A stretch of DNA of 64,000 bases, from the NCBI RefSeq assembly GCF_030813695.1, contig NZ_JAUSVA010000002.1:2604001-2668000 (forward strand), read 5' to 3'. A model generated the notes under the pieces. It was given only the letters and a program-made list of their open reading frames with translations. It was not told where the DNA came from and ran no database searches. Below are positions 44,406-53,061 of the stretch, in pieces. The translations under genes were made by a program, and so were the position numbers. The DNA comes from Kitasatospora herbaricolor. GTDB taxonomy: Bacteria > Actinomycetota > Actinomycetes > Streptomycetales > Streptomycetaceae. Within the stretch, counting starts at the first letter, position 1, and every line of letters begins with the position of its first letter.

Positions 44406-44840
44406 TCAGCCCTCGACGCGCTTCTTCAGACCGGCGAGCGCGCGGTCGATGATGACCTTCTCGGCCTTGCGCTTGATCATGCCGAGCATCGGGATCTTGA
44501 CGTCGACGGCGAGCTGGTAGGTGACCTCGGTGCCGCCGCTCTTCAAGGGGGCGAGCGTGTAGGAGCCGTCCAGGGTGCGGAGCATCTGGCTCTTGACCAG
44601 GGTCCAGCCGACCTCGCGGTCGCCGTCCCAGGTGTAGGCGAGCACGTGCTCGTCGCGGATGGCGCCGGCGTCCAGCAGCAGGCGGACCTGGGCGCCCCGG
44701 CCGGTGCCGTCGGTCTCCAGCACCTCGATCTCCTTGACCTCACCGGTCCAGGCCGGGTAGGCGGCGAAGTCGGCGATCACGGCCATGACCTCGGCCGGGG
44801 TTGCCTCGATGGTGATGCTCGCCCTGGTGTGCTCCGCCAT
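44406..44840 (-). CDS. SRPBCC family (polyketide cyclase/START-like) protein
   Basis: 144 residues with the helix-grip fold: ASITIEATPAEVMAVIADFAAYPAWTGEVKEIEVL at the N-terminus, beta strands through the middle (GTEVTYQLAVDVKIPMLG) and the long C-terminal helix AEKVIIDRALAGLKKRVE. SRPBCC proteins bind hydrophobic ligands; no ligand is evident. ATG start with GGAGGGCCATTCC upstream. The ArsA-like gene starts 16 bases after its stop, so the two are co-transcribed. Rv2185c holds the same position in M. tuberculosis. Confidence 0.9.
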   Translation of the reverse strand: MAEHTRASITIEATPAEVMAVIADFAAYPAWTGEVKEIEVLETDGTGRGAQVRLLLDAGAIRDEHVLAYTWDGDREVGWTLVKSQMLRTLDGSYTLAPLKSGGTEVTYQLAVDVKIPMLGMIKRKAEKVIIDRALAGLKKRVEG

Positions 44841-45126
44841 TGGAATGGCCCTCCGCGTGATCCCGTGCGTGCCGGTCGGCTGTGCGCCGAGGGCAGGCTA
44901 TCGCGATCGGCGTGGCGCTCGGCCCACGCCCCGTCAGGTGGTCCGGGGCCTACCGGCAGGTCACCCCGGCCCTGCCGTAGGGTGCCATTCGAACGATCCC
45001 GTCCCGGCCGGGCCGGGCGCGGCCCAGGTGTGACGCTTCGAACACCGGAGCCGACCCCTCTGGCCGAACCCGCCTACTGGGCAGTAACGTCCTGGCGTCC
45101 CGCAGCGTCGCGAACGAGGAGCAGTC

Positions 45127-46920
45127 TTGCTCGACTTCAGCCTTCCGGCCCTCTACCAGGTACCGAGCGGCGGTAACCTCTCCGACCTGGTGCACCAGAA
45201 CGCCGAGCGGCACCCGGGTGTCGCGGTGCTCAGCCGAAAGGCCGACGGGCAGTGGAGCGACCTGACCGCCGCGCAGTTCCTGGCCGAGGTGCACTCCGCC
45301 GCCAAGGGCCTGATCGCGGCCGGCATCGCCCCCGGCGACCGGGTGGGCGTGATGTCGCGGACCCGCTACGAGTGGACGCTGCTGGACTTCGCGATCTGGT
45401 CGGCCGGCGCGATCACCGTCCCGGTGTACGAGACCTCCTCCGCCGAACAGGTCGAGTGGATCCTCGGCGACTCCGGGGCCGTCGCGGTGGTGACCGAGAC
45501 GGACGCGCACGCCGCCGTGGTCGAGCAGGTCCGGGAGCGGCTGCCGGAGCTGCGGCAGACCTGGCAGATCGAGCGGGGCGCGCTGGCCGCGCTGGCCGTG
45601 GCCGGGGCCGACGTCACCGAGGCGACCGTGACCGAGCGCCGGTCGGTGCCGACCGCCGACTCGATCGCCACCATCGTCTACACCTCGGGCACCACCGGGC
45701 GCCCGAAGGGCTGTCAGCTCACCCACGGCAACTTCCTCGCCGAACTGGGCAACGTGACGGCCCGTCTGGAGCCGCTGTTCCGCACCGGCGAGAGCTCGGT
45801 GCTGCTGTTCCTGCCGCTCGCCCACGTGCTGGGCCGGATCGCCGAGATCGCCGCCGCGATCGCCCCGATCAAGCTGGGCCACGTCTCGGACATCAAGGAC
45901 GTCACCGCCGAGCTGGCCTCGTTCCGGCCGACGCTGATCCTGGGCGTCCCCCGGGTCTTCGAGAAGGTCTACAACACCGCCCGGGCCAAGGCCCAGGCGG
46001 ACGGCAAGGGCAAGATCTTCGACCGGGCCGCCGACACCGCCATCGCCTACAGCCGGGCACTGGACCAGGGCGGCGCGGGCCTGGGCCTGAGACTGAAGCA
46101 CGCGCTCTTCGACAAGCTGGTCTACAGCAAGCTGCGCGCGGCCCTGGGCGGCCGGGCCACCCACGCGATCTCCGGCGGGGCCCCGCTCGGCGAGCGCCTG
46201 GGCCACTTCTACCGGGGCATCGGCTTCACCGTGCTGGAGGGCTACGGCCTGACCGAGACCTGCGCGGCCACCGCCTTCAACCCGCACGACAAGCCGAAGA
46301 TCGGCACCGTCGGGCAGCCGCTGCCGGGCTCCGCCGTCCGGATCGCCGAGGACGGCGAGGTGCTGCTCAAGGGCCCGCAGGTCTTCACCGGGTACTGGAA
46401 CAACCCGCAGGCCACCGCCGAGGCGCTGCAGGACGGCTGGTTCGCCACCGGCGACCTGGGCACCCTGGACGACGAGGGCTACCTGTCGATCACCGGGCGC
46501 AAGAAGGAGATCATCGTCACCGCCGGCGGCAAGAACGTCGCCCCCGCGGTCATCGAGGACCGGATCCGCGCCCACGCCCTGATCGGCGAGGTCATGGTGG
46601 TGGGCGACCGCCGTCCGTTCATCGCCTGCCTGGTCACCGTGGACGAGGACTTCTTCCCCCGCTGGAAGGAGATCAACGGCAAGCCGGCCACCGCGACCGT
46701 CGCCGAACTGCGCGAGGACCCCGACCTGCTGGCCGCCCTGCAGTCCGCCGTGGACGACGGCAACGCCGCCGTCTCGCACGCCGAGGCGGTGAAGAAGTTC
46801 CGGGTGCTGGACACCGTCTTCTCGGAGGCCGGCGGGCACCTCACCCCCTCGCTCAAGCTCAAGCGCAACCTGGTGCTGAAGGACTTCGCGGCCGACGTGG
46901 AGGCGCTCTACCAGCGCTGA
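45127..46920 (+). CDS. Long-chain acyl-CoA synthetase (FadD15-like)
   Basis: AMP-forming ligase activating fatty acids. 597 residues. P-loop-like IVYTSGTTGRPKGCQLTHGN, FLPLAHVLGRIAEI, A5 motif YGLTETCA, A7 WFATGDLG, A8 ITGRKKEIIVTAGGKNVAP and the C-terminal Lys region LTPSLKLKRNLVL. TTG start with GAGGAG five bases upstream. It resembles FadD15 (Rv2187), which sits at the same place between the ArsA/SRPBCC genes and pimB' in M. tuberculosis. Confidence 0.94.
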   Translation: MLDFSLPALYQVPSGGNLSDLVHQNAERHPGVAVLSRKADGQWSDLTAAQFLAEVHSAAKGLIAAGIAPGDRVGVMSRTRYEWTLLDFAIWSAGAITVPVYETSSAEQVEWILGDSGAVAVVTETDAHAAVVEQVRERLPELRQTWQIERGALAALAVAGADVTEATVTERRSVPTADSIATIVYTSGTTGRPKGCQLTHGNFLAELGNVTARLEPLFRTGESSVLLFLPLAHVLGRIAEIAAAIAPIKLGHVSDIKDVTAELASFRPTLILGVPRVFEKVYNTARAKAQADGKGKIFDRAADTAIAYSRALDQGGAGLGLRLKHALFDKLVYSKLRAALGGRATHAISGGAPLGERLGHFYRGIGFTVLEGYGLTETCAATAFNPHDKPKIGTVGQPLPGSAVRIAEDGEVLLKGPQVFTGYWNNPQATAEALQDGWFATGDLGTLDDEGYLSITGRKKEIIVTAGGKNVAPAVIEDRIRAHALIGEVMVVGDRRPFIACLVTVDEDFFPRWKEINGKPATATVAELREDPDLLAALQSAVDDGNAAVSHAEAVKKFRVLDTVFSEAGGHLTPSLKLKRNLVLKDFAADVEALYQR

Positions 46921-46933
46921 TCACCGCCGCCGC

Positions 46934-46980
46934 ACGCGGACGGCCCGCCAGGTCCCGGTGACCCGGCGGGCCGTCCGCGT
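46934..46980. terminator. Bidirectional terminator, 16-bp perfect stem
   Basis: ACGCGGACGGCCCGCC pairs with GGCGGGCCGTCCGCGT around a 15-base loop, between the convergent acyl-CoA synthetase gene and the zinc-ribbon membrane protein gene. Confidence 0.85.
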
Positions 46981-46988
46981 CCGCGCGG

Positions 46989-47942
46989 TCAGATCCCCTC
47001 CGCGCTGCGCTGCGTGAGCCCGTGGTCGGTGGCGACCGGGTTCCACAGGCCGACGAAGGCCGTCTTGTCCAGGGTGGCCGAGCGGTCGACGGCCTGGCCG
47101 TCCCGGTAGGAGGCGGTCAACGGGGCCGGGCCGCCCGCCGGGCAGCCGGCGGCGCTCGCCTCGTCCGCCCACAGGGCGTAGTCGTGGTCGGCCTGCGCCG
47201 AGGCGAGCCAGGCCTCCCGCAGGTCGCTGCCGATCCGGGCCCCGTCCGGCAGGTCCGAGAGGTCGAGACCGTCCAGCCGGCTCGCCAGGGACCGCCGGTC
47301 GTCCTCCACCCGCAGCAGGTCCTGCTGAGCGCCGGTCAGATCGTCGCAGCCGGCGATCCGCCGGACCGCCGCCCCGGCCGCCGTGCGGTCGCCGGCGCTC
47401 TCGTCGAGCAGCGCGTCCAGCGCCGCGGCCTCGGCCGGGCCGGCGTCCGGGGACGCGGGCTCCGAGGCCGGCGTGCCGGGCCCGGCCGTGGCGACGGAGG
47501 CCGGGGGCGCCACCGGGTCGGACCCGGTCGGGAAGATCTTGAAGTAGAACCCCAGCCCCGCCAGCAGCGCCACGATCCCGACCGCGGACACCACGGCGAG
47601 CAGCACCCGGGCGGACCTGTCCCGGCCGGTCCCCGCCGTACCCGGGCTCCCGGCCCCGCCGGGCCCGCGGCCACCCGGGCCGCCACCCCGGACCGCCGGA
47701 CCGGGGCTCCAGGGGAGCGCCGCCCGCGCCCGGACCGGCCCGCGACCGACGACGGTGGCAGGCGGCTCCGCCGGGCCCAGTGCCAGCCCGCAGACACCGC
47801 AGAACCCGGCCGCCCTGACCACGTGCCCGGCGGGGCAGGTGGTCAGCACGGCCGCCCCGCAGACGGTGCAGAAGGTGGGCCCGGTGGGGTCGCCCGGGAT
47901 CGGGTGCCCGTTCCGGCAGCGCGTTTCGCCGTTCCCGTTCAT
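46989..47942 (-). CDS. Zinc-ribbon membrane protein of unknown function
   Basis: 317 residues. The N-terminus has paired Cys/His knuckles (CRNGHPI, FCTVCGAAV, TTCPAGHVV, GFCGVCGLAL) forming one or two zinc ribbons. A Gly/Arg/Pro linker, one membrane segment (about 111-135, LLAVVSAVGIVALLAGLGFYF) and an extracytoplasmic helical domain with two Cys residues (AGCDDLTG and AAGCPAGG, possibly a disulfide) follow. ATG start. Neighbour 47998-48555 also pairs a zinc ribbon with membrane segments. Function unknown. Confidence 0.8.
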   Translation of the reverse strand: MNGNGETRCRNGHPIPGDPTGPTFCTVCGAAVLTTCPAGHVVRAAGFCGVCGLALGPAEPPATVVGRGPVRARAALPWSPGPAVRGGGPGGRGPGGAGSPGTAGTGRDRSARVLLAVVSAVGIVALLAGLGFYFKIFPTGSDPVAPPASVATAGPGTPASEPASPDAGPAEAAALDALLDESAGDRTAAGAAVRRIAGCDDLTGAQQDLLRVEDDRRSLASRLDGLDLSDLPDGARIGSDLREAWLASAQADHDYALWADEASAAGCPAGGPAPLTASYRDGQAVDRSATLDKTAFVGLWNPVATDHGLTQRSAEGI

Positions 47943-47997
47943 GACGACCTGTCCCTGGCCGGATTTCGATTGTTCGGACGTCGGCGGGCCGGAAATC

Positions 47998-48555
47998 CTA
48001 CGACGCCCGTTCGCCGAAAACCTCCGCCCGCAGGCGCGCGTTGCTCTCGTCGACCCAGCCGCGCATTCTGGCGAGGTCGAAAGCGAGAAAGATGAACAGG
48101 ATCCCGAAGAACACGAAACCCACCAGCACCAGGGATCCCACGGCGCCGAGCACGGAAAGGCAGAAATACACCCACCACAGCGGCTTTCCCAGGTACAGGC
48201 GGTGCAGGCCGATGGTGAAACCGATCACCCCGGCCAGGTAACCGGTCAGCACGGTCAGCTTCCGCGAGTCGTACTCCGCGTAGACGGCGGCCGAGCCCAG
48301 CGCCTCGACCGGCACCGGGGGCACGTCCCACGGCCGGATCTCCTCGTCCGGGGCCACCCGGACGGCCTGGGCCAGGCCCGTCCCGCCCGCCGGCCGTCCG
48401 GCCGTGTCCGCCGGGACGCCACCGCGCCCGGGGTCGGCCCCAAGGTCGGGCCGGGGTTCGGGCCGGGGGGCGGCCCGGGCCCCGCAGGAGGAGCAGAAGG
48501 CGTCCTCAGGCGCCAGCGTTCCGCCACAATTCCGACAGCTCGCCATGTCCGGCAT
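47998..48555 (-). CDS. TM2-domain protein with N-terminal zinc ribbon
   Basis: 185 residues. The N-terminal zinc ribbon CRNCGGTLAPEDAFCSSCG is followed by a Pro/Gly-rich linker and a TM2-type pair of membrane hairpins (YLAGVIGFTIGLHRLYLGK, then FGILFIFLAFDLARM). The GLHRLYLGK motif between the helices is the TM2 hallmark. Role unknown. The ATG at 48555 has GAGGAA ten bases upstream; a second ATG at 48546 (MASCRN) is possible. Local base use is less GC-rich than in neighbouring genes. Confidence 0.83.
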   Translation of the reverse strand: MPDMASCRNCGGTLAPEDAFCSSCGARAAPRPEPRPDLGADPGRGGVPADTAGRPAGGTGLAQAVRVAPDEEIRPWDVPPVPVEALGSAAVYAEYDSRKLTVLTGYLAGVIGFTIGLHRLYLGKPLWWVYFCLSVLGAVGSLVLVGFVFFGILFIFLAFDLARMRGWVDESNARLRAEVFGERAS

Positions 48556-48885
48556 TTTCGTCACGTTCCTCGCGCCGTGGTGAGGAGGCGTCACGACGAC
48601 AGCAACGTTCGGGCCGGCTCACGCGGGCAGAACAACGCCGGCGGATTCCGGCTCGGCGGAATACGCGTCAGCGGAACGGAATAGTCAGGACCGTCCGGTT
48701 CCTCGGCCGCCACGGCGGCCCGACACTGTCCCGGTCCTTTCCTCAATGGTCGCGCCGGCCAGCATCGTTGTCCATACTCCGGCGGGAACGACGGATGTTC
48801 GGGGCGGGCCGGCGGAACGGACCGGATCTCCCCGCACCGTCGGTCCGGACGGCCGGCCGGACCTCTCGGCAGGCCCGCCGCGGAC
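48556..48885. other. Intergenic region between zinc-ribbon TM2 gene and pimB'-like gene
   Basis: 330 bases, presumably the promoter of the two zinc-ribbon genes and the transcript end of the pimB'-like gene. No coding frame with actinobacterial bias and no known RNA motif recognised. Confidence 0.45.
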
Positions 48886-50022
48886 TCAGGAGGCCAGCAG
48901 CGAGGTCAGCCGGCCGGCCAGCAGGTCCCAGCGCCAGGAGCGGTCGACCCAGCGGCGGCCGGCCTCGCCCAGGCGGCGGCGCAGTTCCTCGTCGTGGAGC
49001 AGCCGGACGATCCGCTCCGCCACGTCGGACGCCGAGCGGCCGGGCACCACGTACCCGGTCTCGCCCTCCAGCACCGCGTCCGGCGCGCCGCCGGAGTCGC
49101 CGGCCACCACCGGGAGGCCGGTCGCCGAGGCCTCCAGGTAGACGATGCCGAGCCCCTCGACGTCCAGCCCGCCGCGCCGGGTGCGGCAGGGCATCGCGAA
49201 GACGTCCCCGGCGCCGTAGTGCGCGGGCAGCTCGGACCAGGGCACCGCGCCGGTGAACCGCACCGAGGCGCGGACGCCCCGGGCGTCGGCCAGCCGCTCC
49301 AGGTCGCCGCGGTAGGGGCCGTCGCCGACGATCAGCAGGACGGCGTCCGGCACGTCGGCGAGGATCTGCGGCATCGCCTCGATCAGGGTGTCCTGCCCCT
49401 TGCGCGGTACCAGCCGCGAGACGCAGACCACCACCGGACGGTCCGCCAGGCCCAGGGCGCGGCGCAGCTCGGCGCCGCCGGAGTCCGGGTGGAAGGTCTG
49501 CTCGTCCACGCCCGGCGGCAGCTGGACCATCCGGGCGGCGGCCTCCGGGCCGACCGCGGAGGCGATCCGCGAGCGGGTGTACTCGCCCAGGTAGGTCAGG
49601 GTGTCGGTGCCGGCGCCGATCCGGCGCAGCAGCTGCCGGGAGCCGGGCAGCTGGGCCCAGGCCGCCTCGTGCCCGTGGGTCATCCCGAGCAGGCGTCCGG
49701 CGCCGGCCCGGCGCAGCGCGGGCGCCATCAGGCCGAGCGGGGCGGCCGCGCCGAACCAGACCGAGTCGCAGTTCTCCGCCTTGAGGATCTCGGCGGCCCG
49801 GCGGGTGACCCGGGGTGTGGGAACCATCACCTTCGTCCGGTCGCGGATCACCTGGAAGGGCTGCTCGGCGTCGAACCTGGCGCACTCCTCGCCGTCCCGC
49901 CAGGTGGAGGCGTACACCACCACGCTTCCGGCGGGCTGACGTACCGCCATGTTGTGGACGAAAGCCTGGATACCGCCGGGCCTCGGCGGGAAGTCGTTGG
50001 TGACGATCAAGGTCTTGTGCAT
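48886..50022 (-). CDS. GT4 glycosyltransferase, PimB'-like mannosyltransferase
   Basis: 378 residues with a GT-B fold: N-terminal TNDFPPRPGGIQAFVHNMA, then GMTHGHEAAWAQLPG, and the nucleotide-sugar half VVVCVSRLVPRKGQDTLIEA, LLIVGDGPYRGDLERLA and the acidic EGLGIVYLEASATGLPVVAG. This matches PimB' (Rv2188c), which adds the second mannose to phosphatidylinositol mannoside from GDP-mannose at the inner face of the membrane. Gene order beside a FadD15-like gene supports this. The ATG lacks a strong ribosome binding site. Confidence 0.9.
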   Translation of the reverse strand: MHKTLIVTNDFPPRPGGIQAFVHNMAVRQPAGSVVVYASTWRDGEECARFDAEQPFQVIRDRTKVMVPTPRVTRRAAEILKAENCDSVWFGAAAPLGLMAPALRRAGAGRLLGMTHGHEAAWAQLPGSRQLLRRIGAGTDTLTYLGEYTRSRIASAVGPEAAARMVQLPPGVDEQTFHPDSGGAELRRALGLADRPVVVCVSRLVPRKGQDTLIEAMPQILADVPDAVLLIVGDGPYRGDLERLADARGVRASVRFTGAVPWSELPAHYGAGDVFAMPCRTRRGGLDVEGLGIVYLEASATGLPVVAGDSGGAPDAVLEGETGYVVPGRSASDVAERIVRLLHDEELRRRLGEAGRRWVDRSWRWDLLAGRLTSLLAS

Positions 50023-50263
50023 CGGGCCACGGCTCGCTCGGTCGGGGGGTGCTCGGTGTACCGCTCGGTGATCCGTACGATAGGTCACCACCACGACCCG
50101 CCGGGAACGGAACGACGTACGGCAACCGTTTCCCCCCCGGGTCCGTCCTAGGTACAGGTGAGCCCCGGCCGGCTGGTTCCAGCGCCGGCCGCAGGTGCCC
50201 CCGGCGTCGCACGACGCCCGCGGCGGGACTTGGAGACGAACGCGAGACGAACGAGGGAGCGCA

Positions 50264-51694
50264 GTGGAGTTGGCCCCGGCCGGTACGCCCGGCAGATCCG
50301 GCAGCGCCGACGGCACCGGCGCCGAGGATGCGCCCGCCGTCCTCCCCGCGCCGGCCGTCCTCCCTCCCCCCGGCCGGCCGCGACCGGCCGGCGGCGCCCT
50401 GTGGGCCCTCGGCGCGGGCTGGCTGGCCTCCCGGACGCTGCTGCTGATGATGGTCACCGGCGTGCTCAGGCTCGGCGGGGACATCACCGCGGACGTCTCG
50501 GTGATCTACCACGGCTGGTACGGCGTGCTGCAGACCGGGACCTTCCCGCTGGACGACGTGACCTGGCAGTACCCGCCCGGGGCCGCCCTGGTGATCATGC
50601 TCCCCGGTCTGCTGCCCTGGTCCTACCTGGTCTCCTTCTGGGTGATCTGCGGCGTGGTGGACGCCCTGTCGATGGGCTTGCTGATGCGCGCGGGCGTACG
50701 CGCCGGCCGCAGCTACAGCGGCGCCTGGGTCTGGGTGGCCGGGGTGCCGCTGCTCGGCCCGATGATCTACAACCGTTACGACCTGCTGGTCACCGCGCTG
50801 GCCGTGGCCGGGCTGCTGGCCCTGCTGCGGCGCCCGGCGATCGGCGGGCTGCTGCTGGGGCTCGGCGGCATCATCAAGGTCTGGCCGCTGCTGGCCCTGA
50901 TCGGCACGCCGTCCGGCCGGCGCACCCGGCGCTCCTGGACCTCGGCGGCGGCCACCGCCGGCAGCCTCGGCTTCCTGCTGGCGGCCGGCATGAACGGCGC
51001 CTTCGAGTTCCTGAAGTTCCAGAAGGACCGCGGCATCGAGGTGGAGTCGCTGGGCGCGATGCCGCTGCACATCGCGCGGATGGCCGGCACCTGGGACGGC
51101 CAGGTGAAGATGAACTACGGCTCGACCGAGATGCTCGGACCGTGGGTGGACGTCATCTCCAAGGTGATGGTGGCGGGCACCCTGGCCGGCTTCGCCTGGC
51201 TGCTGTTCTGGCGGCTCACCGCGAAGCGCCGCACCGCCGCCACCACGTACGACGCGGCGCTCGCCGCGCTGCTGGTGTTCACCGTGACCAGCCGGGTGAT
51301 CAGCCCGCAGTACATGGTCTGGCTGGTGGGCGTGGCCGCGGTCTGCCTGAGCGTCCGCGCGACCAGCCAGCGCCCGGTGGCGGTGCTGGTCCTGCTCGCC
51401 ACCCCGCTGACCATGCTGGAGTTCCCGCTGCTGTTCGGCCAGGTCACCGCCAGCCACACCTGGGGCGTCGTCGTCCTGGGGCTGCGCAACCTGCTGCTGC
51501 TGGCCGCCGCCGTGCTGTCCTGCGTGCGCCTGTGGCGCTCCAGCCGGGCCCCGGCCGCCCTGGCCGCCACGGTGGTGCTCCCCGCCCCGCCGGAGCCGGC
51601 CGCCAACCCGGCCTACCCCGTCCGCCCGGGCATCGCCTACGAGCAGGACCTGCTGGACGGCATCGACCGTCCGCACGCCGGCGCCGAGCGCTGA
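50264..51694 (+). CDS. GT87 (DUF2029) family membrane mannosyltransferase
   Basis: 476 residues. A disordered Pro/Ala N-terminus precedes about 10 membrane segments. GT87-type signatures include the first extracytoplasmic loop with VSVIYHGWYGVLQTGTFPLDD, WQYPPGAAL, MIYNRYDLLVTAL, GGIIKVWPLLAL and SRVISPQYMVWLVG. The family transfers mannose from polyprenyl-phosphate-mannose outside the cell, as in lipoarabinomannan assembly in mycobacteria. It is divergent from the PimB'-like gene, supporting a role in phosphatidylinositol mannoside or related glycolipids. The GTG at 50264 has GGGAG four bases upstream. Confidence 0.88.
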   Translation: MELAPAGTPGRSGSADGTGAEDAPAVLPAPAVLPPPGRPRPAGGALWALGAGWLASRTLLLMMVTGVLRLGGDITADVSVIYHGWYGVLQTGTFPLDDVTWQYPPGAALVIMLPGLLPWSYLVSFWVICGVVDALSMGLLMRAGVRAGRSYSGAWVWVAGVPLLGPMIYNRYDLLVTALAVAGLLALLRRPAIGGLLLGLGGIIKVWPLLALIGTPSGRRTRRSWTSAAATAGSLGFLLAAGMNGAFEFLKFQKDRGIEVESLGAMPLHIARMAGTWDGQVKMNYGSTEMLGPWVDVISKVMVAGTLAGFAWLLFWRLTAKRRTAATTYDAALAALLVFTVTSRVISPQYMVWLVGVAAVCLSVRATSQRPVAVLVLLATPLTMLEFPLLFGQVTASHTWGVVVLGLRNLLLLAAAVLSCVRLWRSSRAPAALAATVVLPAPPEPAANPAYPVRPGIAYEQDLLDGIDRPHAGAER

Positions 51695-51763
51695 GTCGCC
51701 GGCCCCCGGGCGCGGGCCCGGTGCCCGCCCGTGGCGCTTCGCCGCGCCGGTGGCCGCGCGGCC

Positions 51764-53002
51764 TCAGCCGGTGCCGGAGAGCCGGGTGCGTATCTCCTCG
51801 CTCCAGCGCGCCGTGAAGTCGGCCAGGCCGGTGCCCAGCTCCGCCCGCAGCACCCGGTCGAGCTGCGCCTCCCGGCCGGCACCGGGCCCCGCCTCGGCCA
51901 CCGCCCGGTAGAGGGCGACCAGGCGCTGCGGCCCGTACCGGGTGGCGATCAGGTCGCAGGCCAGCCAGGACAGCTCGTACGCCTGGGCGATGCCCGCGGC
52001 GCCGGCCGTGAAGTCCGCGTCGGCGGGCAACGCGGCCGGCACCCGCCCGGCGGCCACGTCGCGGGCGAGTTCGGGGGCGATCTGCCGGGTGGTGCGGCCG
52101 GTGCCCAGGTAGCCGGTCCAGTCGGCGGCGCCCTCGGAGAGCCAGAGCGGGGTCCAGGGCCTGGTGTCGGCCCGGGTGGCGACATGGGTGGCCTCGTGGG
52201 TGGTGACGACCTGCCGGCCCAGGTCGCTCAGCCTGGCGTACGCCTCGGGGTTCACCAGGACGCGGTCGGCCGGGGTGTGCGAGGGGGCGCCCGCGGCGGC
52301 GGTGGTGACGGCCGCCATGTCCGCCCAGTCGGCCGGCGGGACGTCCAGCAGCCGGGCGAACTGCTCCTGCCCGGCCGGCAGCTCCAGCAGCAGCCGGCCG
52401 GCCCAGTCCCCGCCCCAGACCGCGCTGACCGCCGGCACGGCCCGGTCGGCGACCTCCACCAGCGCGGCCGGCCGGACGCCGCCCCCGGCCGTGGCCAGCA
52501 CCAGGCAGTGCGCGCCGGCGGCGGCCTCCACCCCGCCCAGGTCCCAGAGCGGCGCGGCGCCGCCGTCCGGCTCCTCCCGACCGACCCGCCAGCCGCCGCC
52601 CTCCCGGGCCAGCTCCAGCCGCCGGGGGAACAGCGCGGGGTAGTCGTCGTAGCCGGCGATCCGGACCGCCAGCTCGGCCCGTACGTCCACCCGGCCGGCG
52701 GCGTCGGGCGCGCCGGCCGAGGTCACCCGGTAGGCCAGCCCGGCCAGCGGTACGGCGGCGGTCCTGGCCAGCAGTTCCGCGAGGGCCGGGCGGCCGGCGA
52801 CGGTGCTGCCCGCGGCGGCGGCCGCCGCGTCGTGGGTGCGCACCGCGTAGGCGCGGGCGGCGAGCAGCGCCGACAGCCCGGCGGCCCCGGGGCCCCGCCC
52901 CGCGGCGGGGCGGGCGGCGGTCGCGGGCGGCAGCGAGAGCTGGGCCAAGCCGCCGGCGGCCAGCAGCAGGGCGCCGCGCCGGGACAGCACGGTGCGACCC
53001 AC
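51764..53002 (-). CDS. Secreted gluzincin-type metallopeptidase-like protein
   Basis: 412 residues. The N-terminus (GRTVLSRRGALLLAAGGLAQLSLPPATAA) looks like a Tat-type or Sec signal peptide. The middle is beta-rich (NTF2-like). Near residue 270 is THEATHVATR, an HExxH zinc motif (His269, Glu270, His273), with WLSEGAADW supplying Glu290: the HExxH-x16-E spacing of gluzincins. Activity is therefore plausible, but no characterised family was recognised. GTG start with weak ribosome binding, 59 bases after the NlpC/P60 stop, so probably co-transcribed. Confidence 0.82.
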   Translation of the reverse strand: MGRTVLSRRGALLLAAGGLAQLSLPPATAARPAAGRGPGAAGLSALLAARAYAVRTHDAAAAAAGSTVAGRPALAELLARTAAVPLAGLAYRVTSAGAPDAAGRVDVRAELAVRIAGYDDYPALFPRRLELAREGGGWRVGREEPDGGAAPLWDLGGVEAAAGAHCLVLATAGGGVRPAALVEVADRAVPAVSAVWGGDWAGRLLLELPAGQEQFARLLDVPPADWADMAAVTTAAAGAPSHTPADRVLVNPEAYARLSDLGRQVVTTHEATHVATRADTRPWTPLWLSEGAADWTGYLGTGRTTRQIAPELARDVAAGRVPAALPADADFTAGAAGIAQAYELSWLACDLIATRYGPQRLVALYRAVAEAGPGAGREAQLDRVLRAELGTGLADFTARWSEEIRTRLSGTG

Positions 53003-53061
53003 CCCGGCGTCGGCCCGGGGCAGGTCGCGGGCGAGGTCCGCCTGCAGCGGCCGGGGAGGGC

